Shown: positions 46,354-55,611 of the stretch, one piece after another
Layout: each line of letters begins with the position of its first letter
Numbering within the stretch: position 1 is the first letter of the stretch
Source: Massilia sp. IC2-278
Lineage (GTDB): Bacteria > Pseudomonadota > Gammaproteobacteria > Burkholderiales > Burkholderiaceae_D
Direction of reading: 5' to 3'
Assembly: GCF_020708045.1 (NCBI RefSeq)
Contig: NZ_JAJFES010000001.1
Location: 186,001 to 250,000, forward strand
DNA: 64,000 nucleotides
The notes under the pieces: model-generated
Database searches by the model: none
What the model was told of the DNA's origin: nothing
What the model saw: only the letters and a program-made list of their open reading frames with translations
Program-made: the position numbers and the translations under genes

Positions 46354-48083
46354 GCAGCCTGCTCCCACTGCAGGTAACACACCGAGACCGGCATGCCGTG
46401 GGTGGCGCAGTACTCGATCCAGCGCAGCTGGTTGTCCTGCAGGCGGTCGCCCGGCCCTTTTACTTCGATCATGTTGTAGCGCTTTTCATGCGGCCAGAAC
46501 TGGATCAGGTCGGGGAAGCCGGTGCGGTTTTCCTTGACGTCGGCCAGGATGCGCTCGCACCACTTCTTCAGGTGGGCGGCAGGGATGCAGTCCAGGGCCA
46601 GTTCGAGCAGGCCGGCGTCCAGGTATTCCCAGGACACGAAGGGCGAGGAGATGCCGGCTTTTTCCGCGAAGTGCCCGAGGATGGTGGCGCGGTAGCGGCC
46701 ATCGTCGCACTGGGCCAGGCAGTCGGCGAACTCATTCGCGCGGCGCTGGTGGAAGTCGGGGCTGTACAAATCGGCCGGGCCGCGGTGGAAGGGGTGGAAG
46801 AAGGCGCCCGGAATCGCGGCGAAGATCGCGCGCCAGCACAACAGCCCGAACAGGGCGTTGGCCAGCATGTTCTCGACGTAGAACACGGGTGCGTGTTCGC
46901 CGGCCAGGTGTTCGCGCACCACGCCCTCGACCCACCAGTCGCCCGAGGGCATGGGCAGGCAAAGGTCGAGGCGCACCGGGTCGGGCCGGCGCGCGATGGT
47001 CTTCGGGTGGCCGAGGCGGCGCGCCAGGCGCGGGCCGATGCGCAGCAGGTGCTGGCGCTCGGCGTCGTTCTCCGGCGCTTCGCGCGCCGCCAGCAGCAGT
47101 TCCCAGGCCTCGTCGTAGCGCTCGGCCTTTTCCAGCACGCGGATGGCGCGGCCGCGCGCGCCGGGGAAGCGGCAGCGCGTGTAGACGGCGTGGGCGTTCG
47201 GCCAGTCCTTCCCCTTCTCATAGTGCTGGCCCATCTGGAACAGCAGCTTTTCGCGCCGGCTTTCCAGCCAGTCGTTGTGGAAGGCGTGCTGCGGCACGTC
47301 GCGCACGATGTCCTCGAGCGGCTCCAGGCCCTCGGCGAAGCGCGCGCGGCAAGCGTGCAGGACGAGGTAGTGCTCGATGTCGCTGCGCTCGCGGAAACCG
47401 CGCGAGGCCGGCGAGAACTCGACCTGCTCGTAGCGGAACAGGCCCAGGTCGGACAGCACGAACTCGGTCCAGTCCTGGCGCAAATTGCCGAAGAAGATCA
47501 GGCGCAGGCGGTCGCACAGGGGCTTGACGTGGATGCGCAAGGCGAGGTCGCCGCTGTCCTGGAACCAGCTGGAGAAGGAGCGGACGGGAAGCGCGGCCTC
47601 GACGTCGCCGGATTGGTTGGCAACTTCGCCCGCCGCTTCGCCCGCGACTTCCCCCGCAGTCTGCTGCGCAGTCGCGCCCATGCTGGCGCGCAGGGCTGCG
47701 AGCTGCTCGGCCTTGCGTGCGTTCTTGTGCTGGAGGCGGTCGCCAAAGGCGAGGACGAGTTCGGGCTTCGAGAGCAGGTCGAACAGTTCGTCGAGGGTGA
47801 GGTCGGGGTCGCCAGAGACCCAGCCGGTCGGGAACAGGTGTTGCGCCGCTTCCACCGGGCAGCCGATTTCCGCATAACGCAGTTTGCTGGCGCGAAACAG
47901 CTCGCCCTTGCGCATGACCATGCGCACGAACAGGGCGCGCGCCGGCTGCGGCAGCGCCGGGAAGGCTGCAATGAAGGCCTGTTCTTCGTCGGTCAGCAAA
48001 TCCGGGTAGCGCTGCGCGATCCAGTCCAGGACGGCCTGGAAGTTATCCAGGTAATAAAACTCGTTTTCCAGAACCCTGTTCAT
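46350..48083 (-). CDS. VRR-NUC domain nuclease, FAN1-like
   Basis: A 577-residue protein. The C-terminal VRR-NUC (PD-D/ExK) domain shows TGFPDLIQFWPHEKRYNMIE followed directly by VKGPGDRLQDNQLRWI. This gives the metal-binding D in FPDL, the E-x-K in IEVKGPGD and the conserved Q. The N-terminal and middle parts (FRYEQVEFSPASRGFRERSD and the helical-repeat segment QMGQHYEKGKDWPNAHAVYT) match the SAP-less bacterial FAN1 architecture. FAN1 enzymes cut flap structures and unhook interstrand crosslinks. A LexA-type box overlaps its promoter, suggesting SOS induction together with the helicase. Confidence 0.92.
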   Translation of the reverse strand: MNRVLENEFYYLDNFQAVLDWIAQRYPDLLTDEEQAFIAAFPALPQPARALFVRMVMRKGELFRASKLRYAEIGCPVEAAQHLFPTGWVSGDPDLTLDELFDLLSKPELVLAFGDRLQHKNARKAEQLAALRASMGATAQQTAGEVAGEAAGEVANQSGDVEAALPVRSFSSWFQDSGDLALRIHVKPLCDRLRLIFFGNLRQDWTEFVLSDLGLFRYEQVEFSPASRGFRERSDIEHYLVLHACRARFAEGLEPLEDIVRDVPQHAFHNDWLESRREKLLFQMGQHYEKGKDWPNAHAVYTRCRFPGARGRAIRVLEKAERYDEAWELLLAAREAPENDAERQHLLRIGPRLARRLGHPKTIARRPDPVRLDLCLPMPSGDWWVEGVVREHLAGEHAPVFYVENMLANALFGLLCWRAIFAAIPGAFFHPFHRGPADLYSPDFHQRRANEFADCLAQCDDGRYRATILGHFAEKAGISSPFVSWEYLDAGLLELALDCIPAAHLKKWCERILADVKENRTGFPDLIQFWPHEKRYNMIEVKGPGDRLQDNQLRWIEYCATHGMPVSVCYLQWEQAA

Positions 48084-48095
48084 CTCGAGACGCCA

Positions 48096-48111
48096 CTGTG
48101 CTTATGTACAG
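48096..48111 (-). promoter_or_regulatory. LexA-type SOS box upstream of the nuclease-helicase operon
   Basis: CTGT-N8-ACAG is perfect on both half-sites, 12 bp before the nuclease ATG. On the minus strand it is overlapped by TATACT (48110-48115), a good -10 element, so LexA binding would block transcription. Flanking TA on one side also fits the E. coli-type consensus. Confidence 0.75.
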
Positions 48112-48183
48112 TATAGCCTCGGGCGCCGCCTTCATCCCAGCATTTTCAGGCGCCGGGATGCCTGGCCGTGGTTTTTTGCCACA

Positions 48184-49026
48184 TCAGGGGCGGGGCGGAG
48201 GCGAGGGCTGCGGCGGGCATTTCGGCCCGGTGCAGGGCGCCGGCTGTTCGCGCTCGCCGCGATGGCGTTCGGAATGCGCGATGATGGCCGAGATCAGGGC
48301 GACGTCGGTATCGACCGCGGATTCGCCGGCGGCGGGCGACGCCGCCTTGTTCCGGGCACGCGCCGCCGCGCCGGACTTGGCGGCGGCCGGGCGCGCCGCC
48401 TTTGCCGTGCGCGGGGGCGCTTTCTCGGCTTTCTCGGCCTTCTCGGCCTTGTTGCTCCTGTCGGCCTTGGTCAGTGCAGCCGACCTGTCCGCTTTCGCGG
48501 GCCTGGCTTCGGGCGGCGGCGCCGGCCTGGCCGGGGTGGGCGCCATAGCAGCCTGGACCGGCGCGGTCTCCTTCGGCGGCGTGACCGGTTTGGCTTTTGC
48601 CGCCCCTTCCGGCGGCAGCATCACCAGCGGCGGCGGCGGGGCGGCCGGCATGCTCTGCGGCTGGTCGACGATCACGGCCGGCGCCGGGGCTGGGGCTGGG
48701 GCTGCCGGAGCCGGGGCCGGTGCATCCGCCAGGACCGGCGTCACGGTGTCCGCCTCGGCTACGCGCTCGGCCTGCACCTGGACCTGCATCGCAGTCGCCG
48801 TTTCGTGGTTGTCGTAGGCCAGCCACGCCACCGCACCGACCAGGATGCCGGAAAAGGCCGCCGCCGCGCAGTACCAGGCCAGGCGCGGGCTGGTCATGCG
48901 CGTGCCGCTGCGCCGTGCGGCATCGCGTTCCAGCATCGCCAGGATGTTTTCTTCACCGGCCCCGCGGCGCGACGACATCAAATTCGGTCGCGTCGAGGGC
49001 CCTTGATTTTCGTCTGTAGGGCGCAC
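48184..49026 (-). CDS. Pro/Ala/Lys-rich single-pass membrane protein at the T6SS border
   Basis: The GTG at 49026 is preceded by AGGAG with 7-bp spacing, giving 280 residues; the open frame continues upstream without another such site. A hydrophilic N-terminus of about 46 residues precedes one transmembrane helix (LAWYCAAAAFSGILVGAVAW). The long Pro/Ala-rich region that follows has KAEKAEKAEKA and related repeats, and the end has VDTDVALISAIIAHSERHRG and a CTGPKC pair. It would present a flexible, wall-spanning tail in the periplasm. It is divergent from the M15 peptidase gene by 57 bp. Function unknown. Confidence 0.7.
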   Translation of the reverse strand: MRPTDENQGPSTRPNLMSSRRGAGEENILAMLERDAARRSGTRMTSPRLAWYCAAAAFSGILVGAVAWLAYDNHETATAMQVQVQAERVAEADTVTPVLADAPAPAPAAPAPAPAPAVIVDQPQSMPAAPPPPLVMLPPEGAAKAKPVTPPKETAPVQAAMAPTPARPAPPPEARPAKADRSAALTKADRSNKAEKAEKAEKAPPRTAKAARPAAAKSGAAARARNKAASPAAGESAVDTDVALISAIIAHSERHRGEREQPAPCTGPKCPPQPSPPPRP

Positions 49027-49083
49027 GGCATTACTCCTAAGATATTCGTTTCCAATCCGATTAGAAACAATCTGGGAAAAACC

Positions 49084-49923
49084 ATGCTGATTTTTCTCGC
49101 ACTTCTGTACTTTTGCGTCGCCTGCAGCCTGATCTGGCTGGCCTGTTTTCCAACCGGAAGGGCGATGCTGGGCCAATTCGTCTTCAGCCTGCGCAGCCGC
49201 ATGAAGCGGCGCGATACCGAATGGCGCGGGGCGCCCGCACGCGAGCGCGGGGCGTTTAGGCGCGGCCTGGCCGGCGGGCTGGCGGCGGCCGTGAAGCTGG
49301 CGCGCCGCAACTGGATCGTGTTCGCCATCGGGGTGCCGGTGATTGCGATCCCCTCGCTGCTGGCCCTGGTGCTGCGCTCGCCCGCCATGCTGCCCGACTA
49401 CGTGCCGACCGCCGCGCTGCCCGACGCCCAGATCGCCGCATTGCTGGAGGGCGAGCAGCTGGTGCCGCCGGTGGCGCCACCGCCGCTGGCCTTCACGACC
49501 CAGGAAGTGGTGCTGGTGCGGCCGATGCTGGTGAGCGCCAGCCGCAACTGGGGCCTGCTGCACCCGGACTTCAATGCGCGCCTGCTGCTCGCCTTCAAGA
49601 TCATGAAGGAGCAGCACGGCTATGAAATGGCCTTGCTGGAAGGCTACCGCAGCCCGGCGCGCCAGGACCTGCTGGCGCAGATGGGCGGCACCGTCACCAA
49701 TGCGCGCGCCTTCCAGAGCTGGCACCAGTACGGCCTGGCCGCCGACTGCGCATTCTGGCGCGACGGCAAGCTGGTCATTTCCGAGAAAGACCCCTGGGCC
49801 ATGCGCGGCTACCGGCTGTACGGCGAGGTGGCCGAGCAGCTCGGCCTGACCTGGGGCGGACGCTGGAAAATGATGGACCTTGGGCATACGGAATTGCGCC
49901 TCCCGGGGGTGATGCGCCGCTAG
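49084..49923 (+). CDS. T6SS-linked M15-family murein peptidase (TagX-like)
   Basis: The 279-residue protein has transmembrane helices at about 3-22 and 77-97, then a periplasmic M15/VanY-like domain. The metal ligands are H214 and D221 in SWHQYGLAADCAF and H268 in MMDLGHTEL; the EGYRSPARQ turn is also typical. TagX, an L,D-endopeptidase encoded in Acinetobacter T6SS loci, has a related layout, and its role is to open the cell wall for assembly of the apparatus. Here the gene directly precedes tssM, so the same job is likely. The cleavage specificity cannot be read from sequence. Confidence 0.82.
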   Translation: MLIFLALLYFCVACSLIWLACFPTGRAMLGQFVFSLRSRMKRRDTEWRGAPARERGAFRRGLAGGLAAAVKLARRNWIVFAIGVPVIAIPSLLALVLRSPAMLPDYVPTAALPDAQIAALLEGEQLVPPVAPPPLAFTTQEVVLVRPMLVSASRNWGLLHPDFNARLLLAFKIMKEQHGYEMALLEGYRSPARQDLLAQMGGTVTNARAFQSWHQYGLAADCAFWRDGKLVISEKDPWAMRGYRLYGEVAEQLGLTWGGRWKMMDLGHTELRLPGVMRR

Positions 49924-50024
49924 CACACCTTCCCCCGGAGCTTGATATTGGTCAAATTTTGCCGGTAGGAATGGTGCGAGCATTGCCTGTCCGACTCTTT
50001 CCATAACCCACACAAGCTCCCGCC

Positions 50025-53000
50025 ATGGCCCGTCTCTGGAAGTTCCTCACCGACAGCCGCGTGCTCGTCGTGATCGGCATTACCGCACTGCTTGGCTTCC
50101 TGCTGCTGGGGGCCGATACCTTCGAAATCGGCCTGATCTGGGCACTCATCGCGGCGCTCAGCCTGCTGGCGCTGTGGGGCATGTTCTGGGGCGCGCGCAA
50201 GCTGTGGCGCATCCGCGCCGCGAAACGCCTGACCGCCAGCCTGGCGGCCGGCGAAGCGGGCGCAGGCGCAGGTACCGACAGCGGCGGCAACGAAGTCGCG
50301 GTGCTGCGCAAGAACATGCTGGAGGCGATCAATACCATCAAGACCTCGAAGCTGGGCCTGACGCGCGGCGCCGAAGCCTTGTACGAGCTGCCCTGGTACA
50401 TGATCATCGGGAACCCGGCGGCCGGCAAGAGCAGCGCCATCGCCCATTCCGGCCTGACGTTCCCGATCCCGGGCAGCAAGGCGGTGCAGGGCGTGGGCGG
50501 CACCCGCAACTGCGACTGGTTCTTCACCACCGACGGCATCCTGCTCGACACGGCAGGGCGCTATTCGGTGCAGGACGGCGACCGCGACGAGTGGTTCAGC
50601 TTCCTCGACCTGTTGAAAAAACACCGCCGCCGCGCGCCGATCAACGGCATCCTGATTGCGGTCAGCGTGGCCGAGCTCACGGGCGGGTCGGCCAGCGCCT
50701 CGATGGAACTGGCCAAGAGCCTGCGCACCCGGGTCCAGGAATTGACCGAACGCCTGGGCGTGTATGCGCCGGTGTATGTGATCTTCACCAAGGCCGATTT
50801 GATCGCGGGCTTTGCCGACTTCTTCCACGACAGCGAACGCAGCGAGCGCGACCGCGTGTGGGGCGCCACGCTGCGCTACAACCGCCGCAGCACGCCGCAG
50901 GACGTGCTGGCCTTCTTCGACCAGCACTTCGACGAACTGCACGACGGCTTGAAGGAACTCAGCCTGGCGAACATGGCCGGCAACCGCAGCACGCAGATGC
51001 GGCCCGGTGTGTTCACCTTCCCGCTCGAATTCGCGTCGGTCCGCAGCCCGCTGCGCGCCTTCCTGTCGACCCTGTTCGAAGAAAATACCTACCAGTTCAA
51101 GCCGGTGTTCCGTGGGTTTTACTTTACAAGCGCGCTGCAGGAAGGCGCGGTGCAGGACCTGGCCTCGAAGCGCGTCGCCAACCGCTTCGACCTGGAATTG
51201 CGCGAGGGCCGCGCCGTGGAAGGCGAGAACCCGGCGAAAGAAGGCGAGGGCAACGGCTACTTCCTGCTCGAGCTGTTCAGGAAGGTGATCTTCGCCGACC
51301 GCGAACTGGTCAAGCGCTACACGAATCCGGCCAGCGCGCGCCTGAAGTACGCGGCCTTCTTTGCCGCCACCATCGCCCTCGGCGCCGCACTGGGCGGCTG
51401 GAGCTGGTCCTACATGGGCAACAGCCAGCTGGTGGCGAATGTCCAGGCCGACCTAGACAAGGTGATGCGCATGCAGGACAAGCGCATCGATCTGCAGTCG
51501 CGCCTGGAAGCGCTCGACATCCTGCAGGACCGCATCGAGCAGCTCGACAAGTACAAGCAGGACCAGCCCTGGGCGCTGTCGTTCGGTTTGTACCAGGGCG
51601 AGAAGGTCGAGCGCAAGCTGCGCGACGAATACTTCGCCGGGGCGCGTGCGGTGATGGTGGAGCCAGTCGCCGCCGCGCTGGAGACCATGCTGGCCGAGGT
51701 GAACGCGAATGCGGCGGCGCTCGATTCAAATGCACAGGCGCCGAATACACAGGTGCAGGACGTGCAGGCCGCGCCCGCCGTCAAAACCGGCCAGCCTTAC
51801 CAGGACGTCTCGCCGACCAACGTGGCCGACGCCTATAACGCGCTGAAGACTTACCTGATGCTGGGCGATAAAAGCCATGCCGAGCCGGGCCACCTGAATG
51901 ACCAGTTGACCCGCTACTGGCGCACCTGGCTGGAAGCGAACCGCGGCGCCATGCCGCGCGAGCAGATGATCCGCAGCGCCGAGCGCCTGCTGAGCTTTCA
52001 CCTGGCCCAGATCAACGACCAGGCCTGGCCGCAGGTAACGCTCAAGCTCGGCCTGCTCGACGGCGTGCGCGAGAACCTGCGCCGCGTGGTGCGCGGCACG
52101 CCGGCGCGCGAACGCGTGTATGCCGACATCAAGACCCGCGCCGCCACGCGCTTCCCGGCAGTGACGGTGGCGCGCATCGTCGGCGAGCATGGCGATGGCC
52201 AGGACCGCGGCCTGCTCGCCGGCAGCCATGCGGTCAGCGGCGCATTCACCCGCGACGCCTGGGACAAGTACGTGCAGGGCGCGATCCGCGAAGCGTCGAA
52301 CCGCGAGCTGTCGAGCACCGACTGGGTCCTGAAGACCGTGGCCAAGGACGACCTGACGCTCGAGGGCAGCCCCGAGCAGATCCAGAAGACCCTGGTCGAC
52401 ATGTACAAGGCCGAGTATGCAAAGGAGTGGGGCCGCTTCGTGCAGGGCGTGACGGTGGCCGACCTGAAGGGTTTCGAGGCCAGCGTGCAGGCCATGAACC
52501 GGCTCGGCGACCCGCAGAATTCGCCGCTGGCACGCCTGCTGAAGACGATCTACGACGAGACCTCCTGGGACAATCCCGGCGCCGTGCGCGCGAACCTGAG
52601 CAAGACCGAGCGCGGCGTGATCGGCTGGTTCAAGGAAGTGGTGCTGCGCCGCGCGCCGTCGGATGCGCGCACTCTGGCCGATGCCGTCGGGCCGCTGGCC
52701 CCTGGCGCTGCCGGCACCCCGGGCGCCATGGGTGTCATCGCCCGCGAGTTCGCCGGCGTGGCGCGCCTGGTCGGGCCGCGCGAGCAGCAAGCCTCGCTGA
52801 TGAGCGGCTACCTGGATGCATTGTCGCGCCTGCGCACCCGCTTGAACCAGCTGAAGAACCAGGGCGACCCCGGTCCCGGCGCCAAGCAGTTCATGCAGCA
52901 GACCCTGGAGGGCAGCGGCTCGGAACTGGCCGACGCCCTGAAGTACGTCGACGAGCAGATGCTGACCGGGATGAGCGAGCCGCAAAAGGCTGCCCTGCGT

Positions 53001-53846
53001 CCGCTGCTGGTGCGCCCGCTGATCCAGACCTTCGCCATGATCGTCCAGCCGTCCGAGTCCGAGATCAACAAGACCTGGCAGGCGCAGGTGGTCGAGCCCT
53101 TCCAGAAGACCCTGGCCGACAAGTACCCGTTCGCGCCGGGCAGCAAGATCGAAGCCACCGGCACCGAGATCGGCCAGGTGTTCGGCCCGGAGGGCGCGGT
53201 GGCGAAGTTCGTGAACGCCTCGATGGGGCCGCTGGTGGTGCGGCGCGGCGACGTGCTCTCGCCGCGCACCTGGGCCGACATCGGCATCACGCTGGCGCCG
53301 GCGGCGGTGCAGTCCTTCCCCGGCTGGGTGGCGCCGTTATCGAGCAACGGCGTGGCCTCGCCCACGTCGTCCGGACCGCAGACGGTGTTCCAGCTGCAGG
53401 CCACGCCGGCGCCCGGCACCACCGAATACACGATCGAGATCGACGGCCAGCAGCTGCGCTACCGGAACACGCCGCCGGTGTGGTTCAACATGGTCCATCC
53501 GGGGCCAGGCACCTCGGGGGCGCGCATCACGGCCGTCACCTTCGACGGGCGCACGGTGGAGCTGTTCAACGAGCCCGGCCAGTTCGGCCTGAAGCGCATG
53601 ATCGAGGCGGCGGCCAAGAAGCGCAAGGATGGCGGCGTGCACGAGCTGCGCTGGAGCGGGCCTGGGGGCGCGGTGTCGGTGGCGGTCGACCTGAAGATTA
53701 CCAGCAGCGCCGAAGCGAATGCCGGCGGCTCGGCCGCCGGCGGCCAGGGCTTCAAGGGCATGCGCCTGCCGCCGGCCATCGTCGGCCGTGCGCTCGAGCA
53801 CCGGACCGAAACCCCGGTCATGGCCGCCGCCGGAGGTGTGCAATGA
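50025..53846 (+). CDS. tssM: Type VI secretion membrane complex protein TssM (IcmF)
   Basis: The 1273-residue inner-membrane protein is the largest part of the TssJLM trans-envelope complex. Transmembrane helices lie at about 13-30 and 36-56, with a third near 438-456 (YAAFFAATIALGAALGG). The cytoplasmic GTPase-like domain has Walker A GNPAAGKS (129-136) and DTAGRY. The large periplasmic part ends in the IcmF C-terminal beta domain (VFQLQATPAPGTTEYTIEID). No clear ribosome site precedes the ATG. The stop codon overlaps the tagF start (ATGA). Confidence 0.97.
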   Translation: MARLWKFLTDSRVLVVIGITALLGFLLLGADTFEIGLIWALIAALSLLALWGMFWGARKLWRIRAAKRLTASLAAGEAGAGAGTDSGGNEVAVLRKNMLEAINTIKTSKLGLTRGAEALYELPWYMIIGNPAAGKSSAIAHSGLTFPIPGSKAVQGVGGTRNCDWFFTTDGILLDTAGRYSVQDGDRDEWFSFLDLLKKHRRRAPINGILIAVSVAELTGGSASASMELAKSLRTRVQELTERLGVYAPVYVIFTKADLIAGFADFFHDSERSERDRVWGATLRYNRRSTPQDVLAFFDQHFDELHDGLKELSLANMAGNRSTQMRPGVFTFPLEFASVRSPLRAFLSTLFEENTYQFKPVFRGFYFTSALQEGAVQDLASKRVANRFDLELREGRAVEGENPAKEGEGNGYFLLELFRKVIFADRELVKRYTNPASARLKYAAFFAATIALGAALGGWSWSYMGNSQLVANVQADLDKVMRMQDKRIDLQSRLEALDILQDRIEQLDKYKQDQPWALSFGLYQGEKVERKLRDEYFAGARAVMVEPVAAALETMLAEVNANAAALDSNAQAPNTQVQDVQAAPAVKTGQPYQDVSPTNVADAYNALKTYLMLGDKSHAEPGHLNDQLTRYWRTWLEANRGAMPREQMIRSAERLLSFHLAQINDQAWPQVTLKLGLLDGVRENLRRVVRGTPARERVYADIKTRAATRFPAVTVARIVGEHGDGQDRGLLAGSHAVSGAFTRDAWDKYVQGAIREASNRELSSTDWVLKTVAKDDLTLEGSPEQIQKTLVDMYKAEYAKEWGRFVQGVTVADLKGFEASVQAMNRLGDPQNSPLARLLKTIYDETSWDNPGAVRANLSKTERGVIGWFKEVVLRRAPSDARTLADAVGPLAPGAAGTPGAMGVIAREFAGVARLVGPREQQASLMSGYLDALSRLRTRLNQLKNQGDPGPGAKQFMQQTLEGSGSELADALKYVDEQMLTGMSEPQKAALRPLLVRPLIQTFAMIVQPSESEINKTWQAQVVEPFQKTLADKYPFAPGSKIEATGTEIGQVFGPEGAVAKFVNASMGPLVVRRGDVLSPRTWADIGITLAPAAVQSFPGWVAPLSSNGVASPTSSGPQTVFQLQATPAPGTTEYTIEIDGQQLRYRNTPPVWFNMVHPGPGTSGARITAVTFDGRTVELFNEPGQFGLKRMIEAAAKKRKDGGVHELRWSGPGGAVSVAVDLKITSSAEANAGGSAAGGQGFKGMRLPPAIVGRALEHRTETPVMAAAGGVQ

Positions 53847-54808
53847 TGCGTGCGGCATCGAGCCGGATCGGCTACTTCGGCAAGATCCCGGCGCGCAGCG
53901 ACTTCGTCAAGCTGGCCCACGACGCCGCGGCCATCAGCATGCTCGACGACTGGCTGGCCGCCGTCATGCAGCGCCTGCCCTCCAACGCGCGCTGGAAGAT
54001 CGACTACGACGCCATGGCGCCGGTCAGCTTTGCCTTTGTCGGTCCGGCGCGCCGCCACGCCGTGGCCGGGCACCTGGTGGCCAGCCACGATGCGCCGGGA
54101 CGGCGTTTCCCTTTTCTCACCATGCGCACGCTGGACGTGGCCGATCCGCCGGCCTTCCTGTCGCGCTGCGTGCTGGCCTTTGCGCCGCTCTGGACCTTCC
54201 TCGAAGCTGCGGCGCCGCAGGTACTGGCGGCCTGCGATCCGGCGCCGCACCTGCAGGGCATCAGCGAAGCGGCGATCGCGCTGGGCGAAACCGACGCCGC
54301 CTTGTCCGGCTTCCTCGCCGGCGCCACCGTCGGCTCGCTGTCGGACCTGCTGGGCGGCCTGGACGCCAGCCGCACCATCCTCGCGCTCGGCCTGCTGCTG
54401 CAGCCGGTCATGCACAGCAAACCGGCCCAGGTGGACAAGAGCCTGGTGCTGCCGCTGCCTGCAGACGCGGCCCTGCGCCCCCAGGTCGCCGCCTTCTGGC
54501 TGGAGCTGGTCGCGCCTTTCGTGCGCCGCACCGGCTTCGACCTGGCGCTGTTCCTCACCTGCCTGGACGGCCGGCCGGTGCTGGTGATCGGCTTTTGCGG
54601 GGCCGCCGCCCAGACCCTGCGCGCAATCGTCGACCCGCTGGCCGGCGCCGAGCAGCAGGTGCGTTTTGCCGACCTGGGCTGGATCGACGAACAGCTCGGC
54701 CTGGACGTCGACGTGCGCGCCCTGGCCAGCTACCTCGACCAGCCGCAGCTGCCGCTGAAAATGGCGCGCGAGCTGTTCCTGAAGACTTTCATTGGAGGCG
54801 CAGCGTGA
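53843..54808 (+). CDS. tagF: Type VI secretion accessory protein TagF
   Basis: A 321-residue protein starting SRIGYFGKIPARSDFVKL, the diagnostic N-terminus of the TagF/ImpM family, with FAFVGPARRHAVAGHLVASH and PGRRFPF following. In Pseudomonas, TagF restrains T6SS assembly independently of phosphorylation, and in other species it is fused to the phosphatase PppA; no such domain or kinase gene is seen here. Two adjacent ATG codons are available; GGAGG lies upstream and the ATGA overlap with tssM implies coupling. The next gene starts with a GTGA overlap. Confidence 0.95.
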   Translation: MMRAASSRIGYFGKIPARSDFVKLAHDAAAISMLDDWLAAVMQRLPSNARWKIDYDAMAPVSFAFVGPARRHAVAGHLVASHDAPGRRFPFLTMRTLDVADPPAFLSRCVLAFAPLWTFLEAAAPQVLAACDPAPHLQGISEAAIALGETDAALSGFLAGATVGSLSDLLGGLDASRTILALGLLLQPVMHSKPAQVDKSLVLPLPADAALRPQVAAFWLELVAPFVRRTGFDLALFLTCLDGRPVLVIGFCGAAAQTLRAIVDPLAGAEQQVRFADLGWIDEQLGLDVDVRALASYLDQPQLPLKMARELFLKTFIGGAA

Positions 54809-55611
54809 AACTATCCTTGATCAGCATGGCGGCGCTGCTCGCCGCCGGGGCCGCAGCGGCCCAGGCGCCTGCCGGCGCGTCCGCTTCTGCAACGGCGCCG
54901 GTGCAGGGCGCAGCAGCGAACGCACCGATCGTCGTTGCCGGCACCGTTGCCGACGAAGCCAGCAAGGCGGCGCTGCTGGCGCGCCTGCGCGCGGTGTACG
55001 GCGCCGAACGCGTGATCGACCAGCTCGCGGTCGGCACCGTGGCCACGCCGGCCAACTGGAACGACTACGTGCAGCGCCTGATCGGCCCGAACCTGAAGAT
55101 GATCAGCCGCGGCCAGCTGAAAATCGACGGCAACAACGTCAGCCTGCGCGGCGACGTCGCCAACGAGGCCCAGCGCCAGCAGATCGCCGGCGACATCGCC
55201 GGCACCCTGAACCCGACCTACACGGTGAACAACGGCCTGCGCGTGGCGGCGACCCAGCAGGGCGAGCTCGATGCCGTGCTGGCCAACCGCATCATCGAAT
55301 TCGAGTCGGGCAAGGCGGCGCTCGCGCCCTCGGGCATGGAGATCCTCGACCAGATGAGCCAGGCGCTGAAAAAACTGGGCGGCGTCAAGGTCGAGGTGAT
55401 CGGCCACACCGACAACGCCGGCTCGCGCGCCGGCAATCTGTCGCTGAGCCAGGCGCGCGCGGAAGCGGTGAAGACCTACGTGGCGTCGCGCGGTGTGAAT
55501 CCCGAGCTGATCGCGGTGTCGGGCGAGGGACCGGACCGGCCGGTGGCGGATAATCGTACAATCGAGGGCCGCGCGCGCAATCGCCGCATCGAGTTCAAGG
55601 TTGTCCAGTGA
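54805..55611 (+). CDS. Exported BON plus OmpA-like peptidoglycan-binding protein
   Basis: The GTG start overlaps the tagF stop (GTGA). The 268-residue product has a signal peptide (ISMAALLAAGAAAAQA) and two BON-like repeats (IVVAGTVADEASKAALLARL and LKIDGNNVSLRGDVANEAQR). The C-terminal OmpA domain has IIEFESGKAALAPSG and VEVIGHTDNAGSRAGNLSLS, ending ARNRRIEFKV. TssL in this locus has no OmpA extension, so this protein probably anchors the apparatus to the wall in trans. It is coupled to the next gene, again by GTGA. Confidence 0.9.
   Translation: MKLSLISMAALLAAGAAAAQAPAGASASATAPVQGAAANAPIVVAGTVADEASKAALLARLRAVYGAERVIDQLAVGTVATPANWNDYVQRLIGPNLKMISRGQLKIDGNNVSLRGDVANEAQRQQIAGDIAGTLNPTYTVNNGLRVAATQQGELDAVLANRIIEFESGKAALAPSGMEILDQMSQALKKLGGVKVEVIGHTDNAGSRAGNLSLSQARAEAVKTYVASRGVNPELIAVSGEGPDRPVADNRTIEGRARNRRIEFKVVQ

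Noticed and set aside
49935..49970. A sigma-54-like promoter upstream of tssM (TGG...TTGC near 49949-49964)
   Set aside because: The distance between the GG and GC elements is one base short of the strict 10-bp spacing, and the flanks do not fit.
48184..50013. A 609-residue version of the Pro/Lys-rich membrane protein
   Set aside because: The extra N-terminal part is antisense to the M15 peptidase gene; the GTG at 49026 has a good ribosome site.
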